From Callorhinus ursinus (taxonomy: Eukaryota > Chordata > Mammalia > Carnivora > Otariidae): 64,000 bases of DNA. The position numbers and the translations under genes were made by a program. The stretch spans positions 2,776,298-2,840,297 of the forward strand of contig NW_020313045.1 in assembly GCF_003265705.1 (NCBI RefSeq). Reading direction: 5' to 3'. The notes beneath the pieces are model-generated. The model searched no databases, had not been told where the DNA came from, and worked only from the letters and a program-made list of their open reading frames with translations. This document shows positions 12,543-24,939 of this stretch, piece after piece (within the stretch, counting starts at the first letter, position 1; each line of letters opens with the position of its first letter).

Positions 12543-12625
12543 TTAAATAGTGCTTTAGATGTTAACTCATCCAATATCATGCTGAGACATTAAGCTTGTT
12601 TTACATATAGGAAAACATTTTATTT
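12543..12625 (-). repeat. MIR remnant
   Basis: Reverse MIR wording (tagtgctttagatgttaactc ... ttttacatataggaaaac) surrounds the truncated L1 insertion. Confidence 0.5.
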
Positions 12626-12629
12626 TATT

Positions 12630-12854
12630 ATCTTTTTAAAAGATCTTTACTTATTTGAGAGAGGGAGAGAGAGAGTGCATGGGTGCACAAGCACACTCAT
12701 AAAGGGATGGGAGGAACAGAGGGAGAGGGACAAGTAGACTCTGCACTGAGAGCAGAGCCCAACATGGGACTTGATCTCATGACCCTGAGATTATGACCTG
12801 AACCAAAATCAAGAGTCTGATGCTTAAAACGACTGAGCCACCCAGTCACCCCAG
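12630..12854 (-). mobile_element. Older Can-SINE variant
   Basis: A diverged reverse copy with the alternative body ('ccaaaatcaagagtctgatgc', as also at 25.5 kb and 35.7 kb) and head gagccacccagtcacccc. Confidence 0.85.
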
Positions 12855-12855
12855 G

Positions 12856-15081
12856 AAAAATTTTTAAAGGAACATTTCATCTTGCCTCCTCCATTAAGCC
12901 AATTTAATACTCAGAAGTGTATCTGAGCTAATGTAAAAAAAAATTAGTTTACACAGTAACTGAGCAAAAGATATATATTCTTTTAGTTGTAATCTTTTCT
13001 AATGTTTATATTGCTCTGCTTTTCCTACAACTGTCATATAATCATCCCAACTTTTACTTAAGTATATTATATGAGTTATTACCTGACAGTAATTACTGTT
13101 CCTAAAAAAACTTACATGACAAGCACAATTTATTTCTCTCTACCTTCAGCCAAAAATTGAAATTCTAAAATAAGAAACTCAAGAAATTGGGGCTTTCATA
13201 CTCATTAAAGATACCCATTTCAATAACCATATCATTATTAATAAATATTAGGATGATACTGTTATGCACTTCAGAAATCCACAGTGCTGAAAACCAAATG
13301 TATCCCTTGTGTAGATTTCAACAAGTCTAGATGCTTTCTTCCCACCAAAAGTACTGTCATCTTTATTTCCCCTTGATATATCACTAAAACAGTTCTCAGA
13401 TACAGATCTCTCTCATTCTTCTCTCCCCTCAAGGTAAAATAAATCTAAGAGATCCTTGGCAACTCACTTGTCTTCCTCAAATTATGCAAATCCCTTTAAT
13501 TTATCCCAATTTAGCCAACATTTTCCCTGAAAGAAAAAGTAAATTTAGAAAGTACATTAAAACAAAGGTAAGGAGCAGATTTCAAGAACGTCAGAGAGGA
13601 ACGCAGTCATTTACAGACTATTGCTCCTCAAAGGACATCCTGGCAATGAGAAAATACATAAAAATCTGAATCCCAGGCTTGCTCAGTAATTTTTTTTAAA
13701 TGACAAAACAGTAAGACTGGGCATATTTTTAATTCTCATGTCATGATCAAAACTAGAGGGTTAAAACATTTCATTGGGCTATTTTACATGAAAATCATAA
13801 AAATATTAAGTAGCTTGTCCTAACAAGTGGGGAAACTTGAATATGAATTAGATTTCAGAGGATATGTAAAATTATTAATTAACATGGGTGTGATACTGGT
13901 TGTGTAAAAAAATTTCCTCATTCTTAGGAGATGGATGATGAAGTATTTAGAAGTCTCATGACTACAATTTACTTTCAAATCATACACCCAAAACCAACAA
14001 AATCTATGTACTTATCTATAAACGAATATAAAACAAACATGGTAAAATATTAACAATTACTGAAGTGAAAGGCATTTATTTCCTATTCTTTATTTACTTT
14101 TCTGGATACTGAATATTTTTTCTTTTTTGATACTGTATATTTTTCATTAAAAAAAACAGAGAAAATAGCTTTACCGATTTACTGCCTAGATACTAAGAAC
14201 TCATTGACAGGAATACACATTTTCACAAGAGAATTTCACTTTAAAGTCTGGAATCCCAAGAACATAGACAGCTTTGTTTTTAGGAAAATTTTAAAACTGT
14301 ACGGTCACCCATAAACTTTTAAAAGTATTTCATAAATCGACAATATTTTAATTGATACAAAGCCCAATGGATAGATAATAATTTCCACAGAGAGAAAATA
14401 ATTCTCTTGGTCATAGACAAGCTATCCATATCCCTCACTAATTTACCAGCTCTCACCAACTAATTTAATAAATCTATGCCACTGTTCATGAAGAAAAACA
14501 CTTTCCTTTAGATGAGGCAAGAGGGGTCCCCTTCCTTGGGCTGCATGATTTAGAGGGTCTGGTTCCTTCGCCACACCCCTCCTCAGGGCCAAAAAGATAT
14601 ATTATCCCTCCTCTCCTCCAAAACATGCTCCACGAATGCAGGAATTGTCTACCTAAAACAGTCTCACACCTACTTGCAGAGCCCATCACCCATTCTCTCA
14701 AGGAATTCCTCGTAGGGCAAGGAATATATATTGCCAGTATGTGTATGCTTAGGACAAAGATGTAGAGAGGGAGGAGGAGCTTGTAGATGGAGGCTGAGAA
14801 ATCCACATTTGTTCATGAGGCCCCTTCACATGCAGGATGAAACCAGGGCTGGAAAGGGAAGTGGAACGGTCCACTTCTGCTATATTCTGACTGTAGAACT
14901 CCAGAGAGTCCAAGAATTCTAAATTCAAACCAGTGCTTCTGTTTGTCAAGGAAGGACACAACTTTTTAAACAGTTTATTGGCTTTATTTACAACTTTTAA
15001 ATATTCTGACATACAATAATGAGAGCTTCCATTTGTACTCTTTCTCTGGGACCCACAAATATTAGGGACAAGGCTGCATAC
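12856..15081. other. Intronic sequence without recognised genes
   Basis: AT-rich unique-looking DNA, with perhaps an old L1 tail near 13.95-14.16 kb. I see no exon, RNA gene or clear regulatory cluster. Confidence 0.5.
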
Positions 15082-15097
15082 AAAATAAATGGTAATA

Positions 15098-15298
15098 GGG
15101 ACACCTGGGTGGCTCAACTGGTTAAGCATCTGCCTTCGGCTCAGGTCATGGTCCCAGGGTCCTGGGATTGAGTCCTGCATTGGGCTCCTTGCTCAGCGGG
15201 GAGCCTGCTTCTCCCTCTGCCTGCTCTGCCTGCCGCTCCCCATGCTTGTGCTCTCTTTCTCTGACAAATAAATAAAATCTTTAAAAAAAAATAAATAG
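15098..15298 (+). mobile_element. Can-SINE
   Basis: Forward orientation, full length. AAAATAAATGGT repeats at 15082-15093 and 15299-15310. Confidence 0.94.
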
Positions 15299-15589
15299 AA
15301 AATAAATGGTTATATAAAAAAACAATAAAAAGGAAATAGGATCAGGTAATCCTTTTTAGACTATGCCATTACAAAGCTATGTAAACTTTACATCTGGGCC
15401 CCAATTTCTACAAATGCAAACTTTTAAAAATTGATTCATGATTAAAAGTACCCTTAGTTCTAAAGCTAAAAAAAAAATATCCTTAAAGCAAGGAATCATT
15501 AAACAACAAGCTGACTTAATAATTTATAAAAGCATTTTCAAATTCATTGTCAGGTTTATTAATCAAATTCAAAAATATGTATCCACATA

Positions 15590-15705
15590 TTACAGATGAG
15601 AAAACTGCAGGGAAGGTACCTTGCCTATGACTCCTAGGATAGTATGACAGGGTCAGGACTTGAACCCAGCCTCCAGACTCTAAATGCATTATCTCTTCAC
15701 TTTAT
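15590..15705 (-). repeat. MIR core remnant
   Basis: The wording acagatgagaaaactgcagg and gtcaggacttgaacccagcc matches a reverse MIR. Confidence 0.6.
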
Positions 15706-16199
15706 CAAAGAAACTTACACCTGAAAACCCACCTTCAAAAGATTTGTTGTCCTACACCAGAACTGAGAAACAAGTGACTGAGGCCAAGAATAAAGATCAA
15801 AAACTATCTTATTCTTATCCTTCATAAATAGTTCATTTATCTGATGACAAAAATTCATGGCTTCAACTTTCTAGTATGCCTCAGTTCATAGTAAGAATAA
15901 AACCACATGAATAATATTAAGAAAGTGCTAAAAGCTTATGATCTAAAGCAACAGAATCAACAACAGCACTTTTACAAAATAAAATATAGCTATACTTCGG
16001 AAATCAGATTATCTAGGGGGAAAGTAGTATCAATTTGTGTAGTATTAACAATATCTAATGACTTGAAATTGTGTAAAAATATTTTGTAATCAATATTAAT
16101 ATAAATTGTTAAAACAAGTAAAAATAGCAGATTATGTACTACAAAATCGTAACTGCTTTTTTCCTCAATACCTACTTTTCTTGAATTTGTGTTCAAGTC

Positions 16200-16375
16200 T
16201 TAGGTCTGTGATTTATAACCTATGGTAACCTGAGTCCAGTTTCCTCATTTATAAATTAAGATGCCACTAGTAACATCAAAAGATCTTTGTGAAGATAAAA
16301 TGTGATGACATATAAAAAGTACCCACTGCAATGCCTAGTATAGGACAGGGGCTTACTAAGTAATTACTGAACAAA
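16200..16375 (+). repeat. MIR remnant
   Basis: Forward MIR landmarks: tttcctcatttataaattaag, gaagataaaatgtgatgaca and gcaatgcctagtataggac. Confidence 0.5.
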
Positions 16376-16642
16376 TAAAATTTTTTTTTCAAAAATTGTT
16401 GAATTTATTTAAATCAGTTAAATATGCATTATTATGAAATCTGAAACTTTAAGTTTAGGATAGTCAACTCTAAATCATTATAGTCTAGATCACCAGATAA
16501 TTCCTAGCATGAGAAGCAGAGAGGAAAGACTGAAGGATCAGATCCTCAAACAGGTGCTTCATAACATGAGGTTATAAAGTTATAAAACAGGCCGTTGTTG
16601 ATTCATTCTTTAAAGGAATATTTTCTAATTCACCTCATGGCT

Positions 16643-17123
16643 TGTGGAAGGCAGAATAATGACCCCCCAAAGATATCGACCTCCTAATCCCCAAATCTGG
16701 GAATATGTTAAGTTATATTGCAAAAGGGAATTCAGATTGTAGATGAAATTAAGGTTGACCTTAAAATAGAGGGAGATTATCCTAGATTGTCCAAGGACCC
16801 ACTGTAATCACAAGGGTCCTTGTAAGTGGAAGACAGAGGCAGAAGACAGTCATACAATGAGAGAATGACTTCACCAGCCGTCGTTGGAAGGGGGCCATAA
16901 GTCACAGAATGTGGACAGCCTCCATACACTGGGAAAAGCAAGAAAATGGATTCTTCCATACAGTTTCTAGGAAAGAATGCGGCCCTGCCAACATCTTGAT
17001 TTTGGCCCAATGAGATCCATTTTGGACCTCTGACTTCCAGGACTATAAGGTAATAAACTTACGTTGTTCGAAGACACAAAATTTGTGATAATTTGTTACG
17101 GTAACAATAAGAAACTGCTACAT
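16643..17123 (+). repeat. MLT1-type (MaLR) LTR, near full length
   Basis: It starts TGTGGAAGGCAGAATAATGA, contains the usual aagatatc and 'ggtaataaacttacgttgtt' segments and ends near gaaactgctaca. Length (about 480 bp) is close to that expected for MLT1 LTRs. It is a solo LTR with no internal part. Confidence 0.85.
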
Positions 17124-17214
17124 GACTATAGGTCACTTCCAGCTTCAGTATTTCCAAACTCTAAGGCAACAGAGGAGAGTGTTCAAAATATTTTGAAGTT
17201 TGAGCAGAGTCCTA

Positions 17215-17410
17215 CTGCCTCTATTTGAAACCTTGTGCTGCCATTTACTAGCTGTATGACCCTGACCAAACTATTTAACCATCCCATGCTTCAAGCCCCT
17301 ATCTGTAAAAAGAGTAAATGGTAAGATCTACCTCACAGAGTTGTTTCAATTAAATGAGAAAATATATGTAAAGCCATGAATGACAGTATAACTGCTCAGT
17401 ACTTACTGAC
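17215..17410 (+). repeat. MIR
   Basis: Core wording is well preserved: gccatttactagctgtatga, then aactatttaaccatccc and aaatgagaaaatatatgtaa. Confidence 0.75.
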
Positions 17411-17619
17411 TAGTTGTATGTTTATTATTATTCATAATTATACAAATCTTCAAAGGAAAGTCTGTATACTTACCTTAATTTTCTAGGAATCGGTCTAATC
17501 ATGGGTACACACAATTTATCTATAAAGATGTTTATTATACTATCCAAGAATAATAAACTGGTTGAATTATGGTACTTCTGCATTATAAATTATTATGAAG
17601 TCATTAAAATGGCAGTATA

Positions 17620-18712
17620 AGTCTTCCAATTAAGGTCAAGATGGAGTAATAAGAATTGGATTTACCTTCATATTTGACACAACCAAAAAACCAGGGCAAA
17701 GTATATAACACAACAGTTTTTAGATACTGGACATCAGGTAACCCAAGACAGTGATCCCTGAGAGAAGGAAAACAAATGAGCTAAGACTGCTTCCTGTCCC
17801 AGCTTACTTCAAGGAGAGGGTTTCCAAGCTGCGGGATAGGGAAAGCAGGAAGCCATGTGCAATCTTACAGACTCCTTGAGTTGAGGAGACAGAGCTGGAA
17901 GTCCAGGAAAGCCAAGGCAGCCTGTTTGCAGGGGAAAGTTCTGGAGATGAGAGAACTTCACAGGGAAACACCCCCAGAGATCTTCAGAAAGTCCCCTCTC
18001 AAGGCTTTAGGTAAGTACTGAACAGTGCTACTAGTTTATGGAGAACATACTCAAAGTCCAGAACAAACTACTTGAAAGCAGCTGACATCTCACTAGGACT
18101 AAGAATAGCTCATCTTCCCATCAGCCCGAGTGGAAAATCTTGTATTTCACAAGGTGTTGGACAGAGAACTCACAAGGCTATTGTGTCAGTAGTGGGGGAA
18201 AATTAACCCTAGACTAAAGATTGCTCTAGTCCAGCCTAACAAAGACTAAAAACAGATCTTATACAGATAAACCAATTTCCAAGTAACTGTATCCCAGAAC
18301 AAAACTCAAGAATATTTATAGGAATGTAAAAGTTTCCATCACTTAACAAGGTCAAATTCAAAATGTCTGGCATCCATTCAAAAATTATCAGGCACACAAA
18401 GCAGCAGAAAACACAAACCACACTGAGGAGAAAAATCAATCATCAAAAGCAGACTCAGAAATGACACTGATGATAGATGTAGTAGACAAGGATAGCAGCA
18501 CAACTATTATAATTATCCTCCAAATGTTCAGTAAGTTAGAGGAAAGATTGAGCATGTTAAGTAGAGACGTGTAAGACATAAAATGAATGAAAAAAATATT
18601 TAAGAAACATACTGGATGGGGATTACACAACAGAAGAAAAGAGTGGTGAATACATTCAAATAAAAACTATCCAAAAACAGAACAAAAAAATCCAAAATGA
18701 AAGGCAGAGTTT
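17620..18712 (+). repeat. Old L1 5' UTR/ORF1 start fragment
   Basis: The text 'aaaatgtctggcatccattc', 'aaaaattatcaggcacacaa' and 'gaggagaaaaatcaatcatc' is typical of the 5' region of old mammalian L1 (L1M). It has no open ORF1. Confidence 0.65.
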
Positions 18713-18719
18713 TGGCTCA

Positions 18720-19300
18720 ATTAGACATAGATTTTTTTTTTAATTATAAGTCGCACTTTTGTGCATGCGTACAAAGGAAAATGTAAGTGAAATAAATTGG
18801 TGAAGATATCCCTAAAACTGCTTCCAAATTCAGAGTCCTAATTCTTCATCACTTTTCCACTCAGAGTCATCAATATCCAAGCTCTGCCACATAAAATTAT
18901 CCTCTGTGCCATGAGAAGTCCTAGTGAGGAAGCATTTCCTAAAATAACCTGTAATATCACGAAAAGCCTCTGCTGAGAGTCTCCTGAACATGGTTCTGTA
19001 ATTATGCAGAGCTAATTTTCTTTGATTCTGGCTCTAGAAATACTGCCAGCACTTGGAACAATAAGTGGTTTCTAGCAGTTAAAGGAGTGCTCTCTCTCCT
19101 GTCTCCAGGATTTCCTTCCATGCTGTTGACATCCTGACACTCAGAATGCATGTACAGGTGACTCCAACCACTTCACAACTGCTGCTTCCCCAAGAGAGAT
19201 TATAAAATGTCATTGATTGAAAGATGCATCCCAGTTTCAGAGGTCTTAAAATATGAAAGATATGAATCCTGCAGTAGATAAAATACTTAGTCCTAAAAAA
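18720..19300 (-). repeat. Probable Tigger/pogo DNA transposon remnant
   Basis: The minus strand holds a 53-residue open frame (18991-18830) from M-F-R-R-L-S to a stop, ending with a G-T-E-D motif and an acidic tail (D-I-D-D-S-E ... S-D-E-E-L). A C-terminus with G-T-E-D followed by acidic residues resembles Tigger-family transposases as I remember them. A possible terminal word 'ataagtcgcacttttgtgca' lies near 18746. No complete transposase, terminal repeat pair or TA duplication could be set out by eye. It could instead be a fragment of another transposon family. Confidence 0.35.
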
Positions 19301-19578
19301 CCAAAAGTATATGCCCTCACAAAGATGGTACACGAATGTTCATAGCACCTCTATTCACAATAATCCCAAACTAGCAATAACATCTTCCAACAAGCAAATG
19401 GATAAACAAATTGTACTATATCCATATAATGGAATACTATTTAGCAATAAAAAGGAATGAACTACTATACCTGCAACAACTGGATGAATCTCAAAACAAC
19501 TACGCTGAGTAAAAGAAACCAGATAAGAAAGAGTACACACTATATTATTCCATGTGTATAAAATTCTAGAAAATGCAG

Positions 19579-19787
19579 GGCACCTGGGTGGCTCAGCTGG
19601 TTAAGCAACTGCCTTCGGCTCAGGTCATGATCCTGGAGTCCCGGGATTGAGTCCCACATTGGGCTCCCTGCTCAGCGGGGAGTCTGCTTCTCCCTCTGAC
19701 CCTCCCCCCTCTCATGCTCTCTCTCTCTCTCTCTCATTCTCTCTCTCAAATAATAACTAAAATCTTTTAAAAAAATTAAAAAAAAAA
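19579..19787 (+). mobile_element. Can-SINE
   Basis: Forward copy. AGAAAATGCAG occurs at 19568-19578 and 19788-19798. Confidence 0.95.
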
Positions 19788-19900
19788 AGAAAATGCAGTG
19801 AAAAAATTAGGTTAGTGGTTTCCCCTGGTGGGGGGGGGGTGGGAAATGGAAGAAAGGAGCAAGAGGAAACCTTTTAGGGTGATGAGTATGTTCATTATCT

Positions 19901-20101
19901 TTTTTATTTTTATTTTTTTAAAAAGATTTTATTTATTTGACAGAGACAGAGATAGCAAGAGCAGGAACACAAGCAGGGGGCAGTGGGAGAGGGAGAAGCA
20001 GGCTTCCCGCCGAGCAGGGAGCCCGATGTGGGACTCGATCCCAGGACCCTGGGATCATGACCTGAGCCGAAGGCAGATGCTTAACGACTGAGCCACCCAG
20101 G
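19901..20101 (-). mobile_element. Can-SINE, left member of a compound pair cut by the assembly gap
   Basis: Reverse copy reading up to gagccacccagg, then N. The left target word AGTATGTTCATTATCT lies at 19885-19900. Confidence 0.9.
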
Positions 20102-20201
20102 NNNNNNNNNNNNNNNNNNNNNNNNNNNNNNNNNNNNNNNNNNNNNNNNNNNNNNNNNNNNNNNNNNNNNNNNNNNNNNNNNNNNNNNNNNNNNNNNNNN
20201 N
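20102..20201. other. Assembly gap (100 N)
   Basis: Exactly 100 unknown bases, the usual placeholder for a gap of unknown size, between two same-orientation SINEs. Confidence 0.99.
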
Positions 20202-20398
20202 TTTTTAAAGATTTTATTTATTCATTTGAGAGAGAGAGAGAGTGCGCGTGTGAGAGCATGAGCAGGAGGGAGGGGCAGAAGGAGAAGCAGACTCTCCGCC
20301 AAGCTGGGAGCCCGATGTGGGGCTCAATCCCAGGACCTGGAGATCATAACCTGAGCCAAAGGCAGATACTGAACTGACTGAGTGACCCACGTACCCCA
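20202..20398 (-). mobile_element. Can-SINE, right member of the compound pair
   Basis: Reverse copy beginning directly after the gap. Its right edge is followed by AGTATGTTCATTATCT (20399-20414), the same word that precedes the left member. Confidence 0.9.
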
Positions 20399-21692
20399 AG
20401 TATGTTCATTATCTTGACTGTGATGATGGTATGACTGGTATATACACGTCAAAATTTAACAAACCGTACACTTTAAATATGTTCAGTTCATTATATGTCA
20501 ATTTTATCTAAATAAAGTTGAAAATTTGATACAGAAAACAAATAGGTAGATACAGAGTATAAGACTAAAAACATATAGTGTGTGTCAGTGTGTCAACTTT
20601 ACTTCAATAATTAAAAAAAAGACTGAAAGCATAGATTCCCCCAAATATAAAAAGGGATTATTTCTAGTTGGTGTGATGAAGGGTGACTTTTCTTGCTTGC
20701 GCTTTCTAAATTTTTTGTAAATACTTTCAATGAACATGTTTTACTTTTGTAGTTATCAAATGTCTGTATCTCTTCACATACTAGGCAGTCAGTAGATGCC
20801 AGAAATAAATCACTTTCATTAACAGATTTGAACTATTACAAATTCCCAAAGAAGAAACACACGAAAATACCTTACAAAGCTACATGAACTAATATTTTAG
20901 TATCTGCCACCATTTTAGATTATTTATGTATCAGTCTAGGCATACACTGCTGACAGTACATTATTTGGGAGGTTCATGCCTATTTGTTACAAGGGTCTTA
21001 CCTCCCTTGTGAGTTACAAAAAAAAAAAGGAAAATGCCTACCATACTGTCTTATATATGTCAGGTATTAAAAATATATTTGTTGAATTCATCAATAAATG
21101 AACATCTTATAGACAAAACTGTCTTAAAATTACAACTGCCTTAGTGCTTAGCACATAGCATGTTCTCAAAAATTTGTATCCATCTTTTTAAAAAACTTAA
21201 ATCCCTCTGTTCAATATAAATTTAACCTAAATCAAATGCCAAGCAAAGATCATTTCTTATTTCACACACAGCATAGCATCATGCAAAAATCATAGAGGTT
21301 GACAAAGTACTTATGAAACTAAATTAAAAATTTCTGAAATTTGTTCATATGATCACAAGCTTCCAACATAAAACACAGCTAAGAAATTACACAATAATAC
21401 TCTGAGATGTCATGGCATTACATAGGATAAACAAAGCAAATGAGTTCCTTAAAGAAATGGCTGATACCAGGTCGGAGGGAAATTAAGAACATCTTCTTGC
21501 ACCAGAAAGCAGAGAAGTAATTAGAGACTGATGAGGACATGTTAAAAAGGCATGGAGTTGTTCTGAAAGGGTTCCCACTGGCCAAATACTCAAAAAGAAT
21601 AAGCATGGCTATGGCTTGTAACATATTTAATGTTTTTTAAATCCATGGGTCCAACCTTGATAGAAAAATTCCACTTATTAATTACAAAAGGG

Positions 21693-22267
21693 AAAAGGTA
21701 CTTTTACTAAGTGATAAAACTTAGCATCACCAATAATGAGACAAACTAACATCATGCTTCCTAATGTAATTGAATAGAAGTACACAAAATCATCTATGCA
21801 GCATTGTTACCAAAAAAGAAAAATGTTCAAATTGTATTATGAAGAAACAATTAGACAAATACAGGCAGCTGGTCTGGACTTTTAAAAAATGTCAATGTCA
21901 GGAAAGAACAGCAAAAAGACCCAGGAAGTCTTTATTAGGTTAAAAATTTAAGGGGACAGAACAACTAAATGCATTGCCTGGCTCTTGACTGGATCCTGGA
22001 TTTTAAAACAAACATCTCTAAAGAATATTATGGGATAATTTAAGAAATCTGAATTAGAATTGTACGTATTTGTATACAATTGTACTGGATTATACAGCAT
22101 GATATTTACTATTACTAACTGTTAATTTCTTGTGATAAAAGGATTGTATTCTTGTAGGAGAATATATCTGTTCTGAGGAGAGCCATGTTAAAGTATTTGG
22201 GGGTAAAGTGTCATGATATCCCATTACTGGTGATGCTAAGTTTTATCACTTAGTAAAAGTACCTTTT
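21693..22267. repeat. 46-bp inverted repeat enclosing 483 bp
   Basis: The left arm 21693-21738 and the reverse complement of 22222-22267 agree at 45 of 46 positions. The shared text begins aaaaggtacttttactaag and ends around catcacca. The enclosed segment and the DNA to the right look like an old L1-type 3' region. Confidence 0.9.
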
Positions 22268-22425
22268 TTTCAAAAATAAAAATAAAAATAAAACAAAAGC
22301 AAATGTGGCAAAAATTAACAATTAGTGAGTCTATGTGAATGGGAATATGGATGTTCACTGTACTATTCTTTCACCTTTTCTGTACGTTTAAATTACTTTT
22401 CCAAAATAAAAAGAAAAAATAAATG
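21740..22425 (+). repeat. Old L1-type 3'-end sequence
   Basis: The stretch 'ctggacttttaaaaaatgtc ... gggataatttaagaaatctg' continues to 'ttctgtacgtttaaattact' and an A-rich tail. I associate this with old L1 3' ends; the family is uncertain. It contains the right arm of the inverted repeat. Confidence 0.45.
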
Positions 22426-22429
22426 ATAC

Positions 22430-24729
22430 TTACAAAATAAACAGTTTGAAGAAATTCACAGCATTGACATTTCTAATATTGCTGAAGCTGATTTGGACCC
22501 ATTTTTTTTTCTTGTAAAATAACAAAAGTACAGGCCTAGACTTAGAGGTCTCTTTCTATTTGTACTTTTAGTACTTAGCACAGCAACTGATACACAAATA
22601 GGTGCTCAAGGAACATGTGTTGTTTCTGCTAAGCAATTAGCAGTGGTCTGATTTTAGACAGGTTGTTTTCCCTCCTGACACTTCAAATACTTGATCTGCA
22701 AATTCTGGGAAATATTACTAACTTGCATACACCCCACATTATTACTAAAAGACTCAAATAATGTTAACAAAACTACTTTTCAAAATCCTATGCAAACTAC
22801 TACGATTTCTATCTCTAATCATATTAATTTTTAAAAAATTACTTCTAAGTCTCACTTTCATTTGAGGTATCTAGGGAAAAAAAGCCCTAGGATATTTATC
22901 TAGCAATATCATCTTGTAAGTATAATATATCTCTCAGTAACTAGTTACATTTTTTTGAAAAAACAAAACAAAACAACAACAAAAAAAACCCCACAAAGAA
23001 CTGCTCAAAGTTGAATACATAGCACGGTTTTGTAAGACTCTAGCAATCATTTGTAATAAATTTAAGTAGATTAGAAGCTCAAAAGAAAAGGTCTGCTTTC
23101 TTGGCTCTGCCATTTACAAAAGCAATTGGACCTTAAACAGTTGTATATTATATGCACATATATTATAAATACATTAAGAATCAAATAATGACAAACTGCT
23201 AGAAAGTCATGGAACAAGGAGCTAACCCAGAAACTACAGTACCTCCTTTAAACAGGATAGGTCAAGGAAATTAATTTTTTGTTTGAAAATCACTCATTCC
23301 AACTCACTTAGCTGGAGGGCTAAGGGAAAGTGCTGGAAACCACTGTCCAACAAAACTAAATTGGAAATGAAAAGAACAGCTCTGAAATTATAATATAGAT
23401 CAATGGGAAAGTATGATGTAATTTTCCCAATGTGAGCTCTTCAAAGGCAAAGGACCATATTCATTTTTGCAACCTCATGGCCGGCACAATCTCCTATACC
23501 TGGGAGACATATAGTAAATTCTGAACAAATAAAAGCATTAAAAATGCAACATTTCCAAAACACAGATGTTATATAAAATTCAGTATATATAACTTATACC
23601 TACATTTGACAAATAACAATAAGGGTGCATTTTTTAGGACTAAAGATATAGTTAAAAACTTATGACGTATTAAAAGCTACACACACCAGAGGGGAAAAAA
23701 AACAAAAAACCCAAAACTTAACGGATTTCTCAACTTGGAGACAATCTGTTATAACTGTATTTTATAATACAACACAGTAAATGTAAATGTCTGACCATAG
23801 TGTGGTATCACACTCATTTCTGATCACTCTTAAAACACTGCAGAGTTTAAACTACGAAAACAATCTGCTAACTAGTTAGCAAGCAAATTATGACTTCTCT
23901 AATACTGTTTTTGCTTTTTTTTTGTTTTGAGAATAGAGTAAAATCTTGTCCAGCTCTAAAATCCTATGATTTCATGAAATGGTCAATGTAAACTTGTGCT
24001 GCTTTCAGGTACACAAACCTGAAAAGAAAACCTGTAGGAAAAAACCTTGCTTTAAAGATTGCTCTCCTTTTGTAATTCACAAGGTATTACTTGCATAATA
24101 AATTAACTGAAACTGCAGTCTAAGTTTCCCAACTATGCACTTACTCTTTTCATATATTACTCACAACACATTGTATTAAAATATTTCCTTAATTTAAAAT
24201 AATCTCAGCCCAAATACCCAAATGAAGAAATCTGATCACCTATACTAAAGTACTCCAAAACAACTGTGTTTTCATGTTATCATAATAGGTATAAAGTTTG
24301 ATGGCTCAGGAGCCCTAATGCATTGTTTGCAATTTCAGACTTTAATAGTAAGTAAATAACTGAGTAGTCCTAAGGTAGTTGGGAGTGCACCTCATCAATA
24401 AAATTAAATACAACAAAATTTCATTAGACCTGCTTTGAAGTTTGGCTCAGATCTCTTGCTCTTCACAAATTGCACTAATCCACAAATTTCTCACCAACTG
24501 CTGCCTTTTCTCTGCCCCTGGAATTAATTCACTTCCCGTTCACCTCTCACCCTTAAGAATGCATGTTAGAGGTCAATAGCCTTAAAGCTACTGTTAAGAA
24601 CTGGAGTTTCTGTTACTCTGATTCTTGGCAGGGAGTGCAGAGCTCAACTCTTACACAATTTATAGTACGTGGTTTAATAATTAGGATTGTATTTTAGAAC
24701 TAGCTAATATTATACAAATTTCCCCATTC
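22430..24729. other. Intronic sequence with only minor repeat traces
   Basis: A short L2-like trace lies at about 23430-23530. Otherwise the DNA is AT-rich without recognised genes. Confidence 0.5.
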
Positions 24730-24744
24730 AAACAGAATATTTTA

Positions 24745-24939
24745 TTTTTTTAAAGATTTTATTTATTTATTTGAGAGAGAGAGAATGAGAGATAGAAAGC
24801 ATGAGAGGGAAGAGGGTCAGAGGAAGAAGCAGACTCCCTGCTGAGCAGGAAGCCCGATGTGGGACTCGATCCCAGGACTCCAGGATCATGACCTGAGCCA
24901 AAGGCAGTCACTTAACCAACTGAGCCACCCAGGCGCCCC
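24745..24939 (-). mobile_element. Can-SINE with 15-bp target duplication
   Basis: AAACAGAATATTTTA flanks the element at 24730-24744 and 24940-24954. Reverse orientation. Confidence 0.96.

Larger units (their letters stand above)
19310..20525 (+). repeat. Old L1 3' end broken by three Can-SINEs
   Basis: L1 wording (ccatataatggaatactattt, aaaaaggaatgaactacta) runs to a 3' UTR that resumes after the SINEs (tgttcattatcttgactgtg ... aataaag). Confidence 0.7.

Noticed and set aside
14749..15180. 143-codon minus-strand frame
   Set aside because: Its first part is antisense Can-SINE and the remainder has no recognisable feature.
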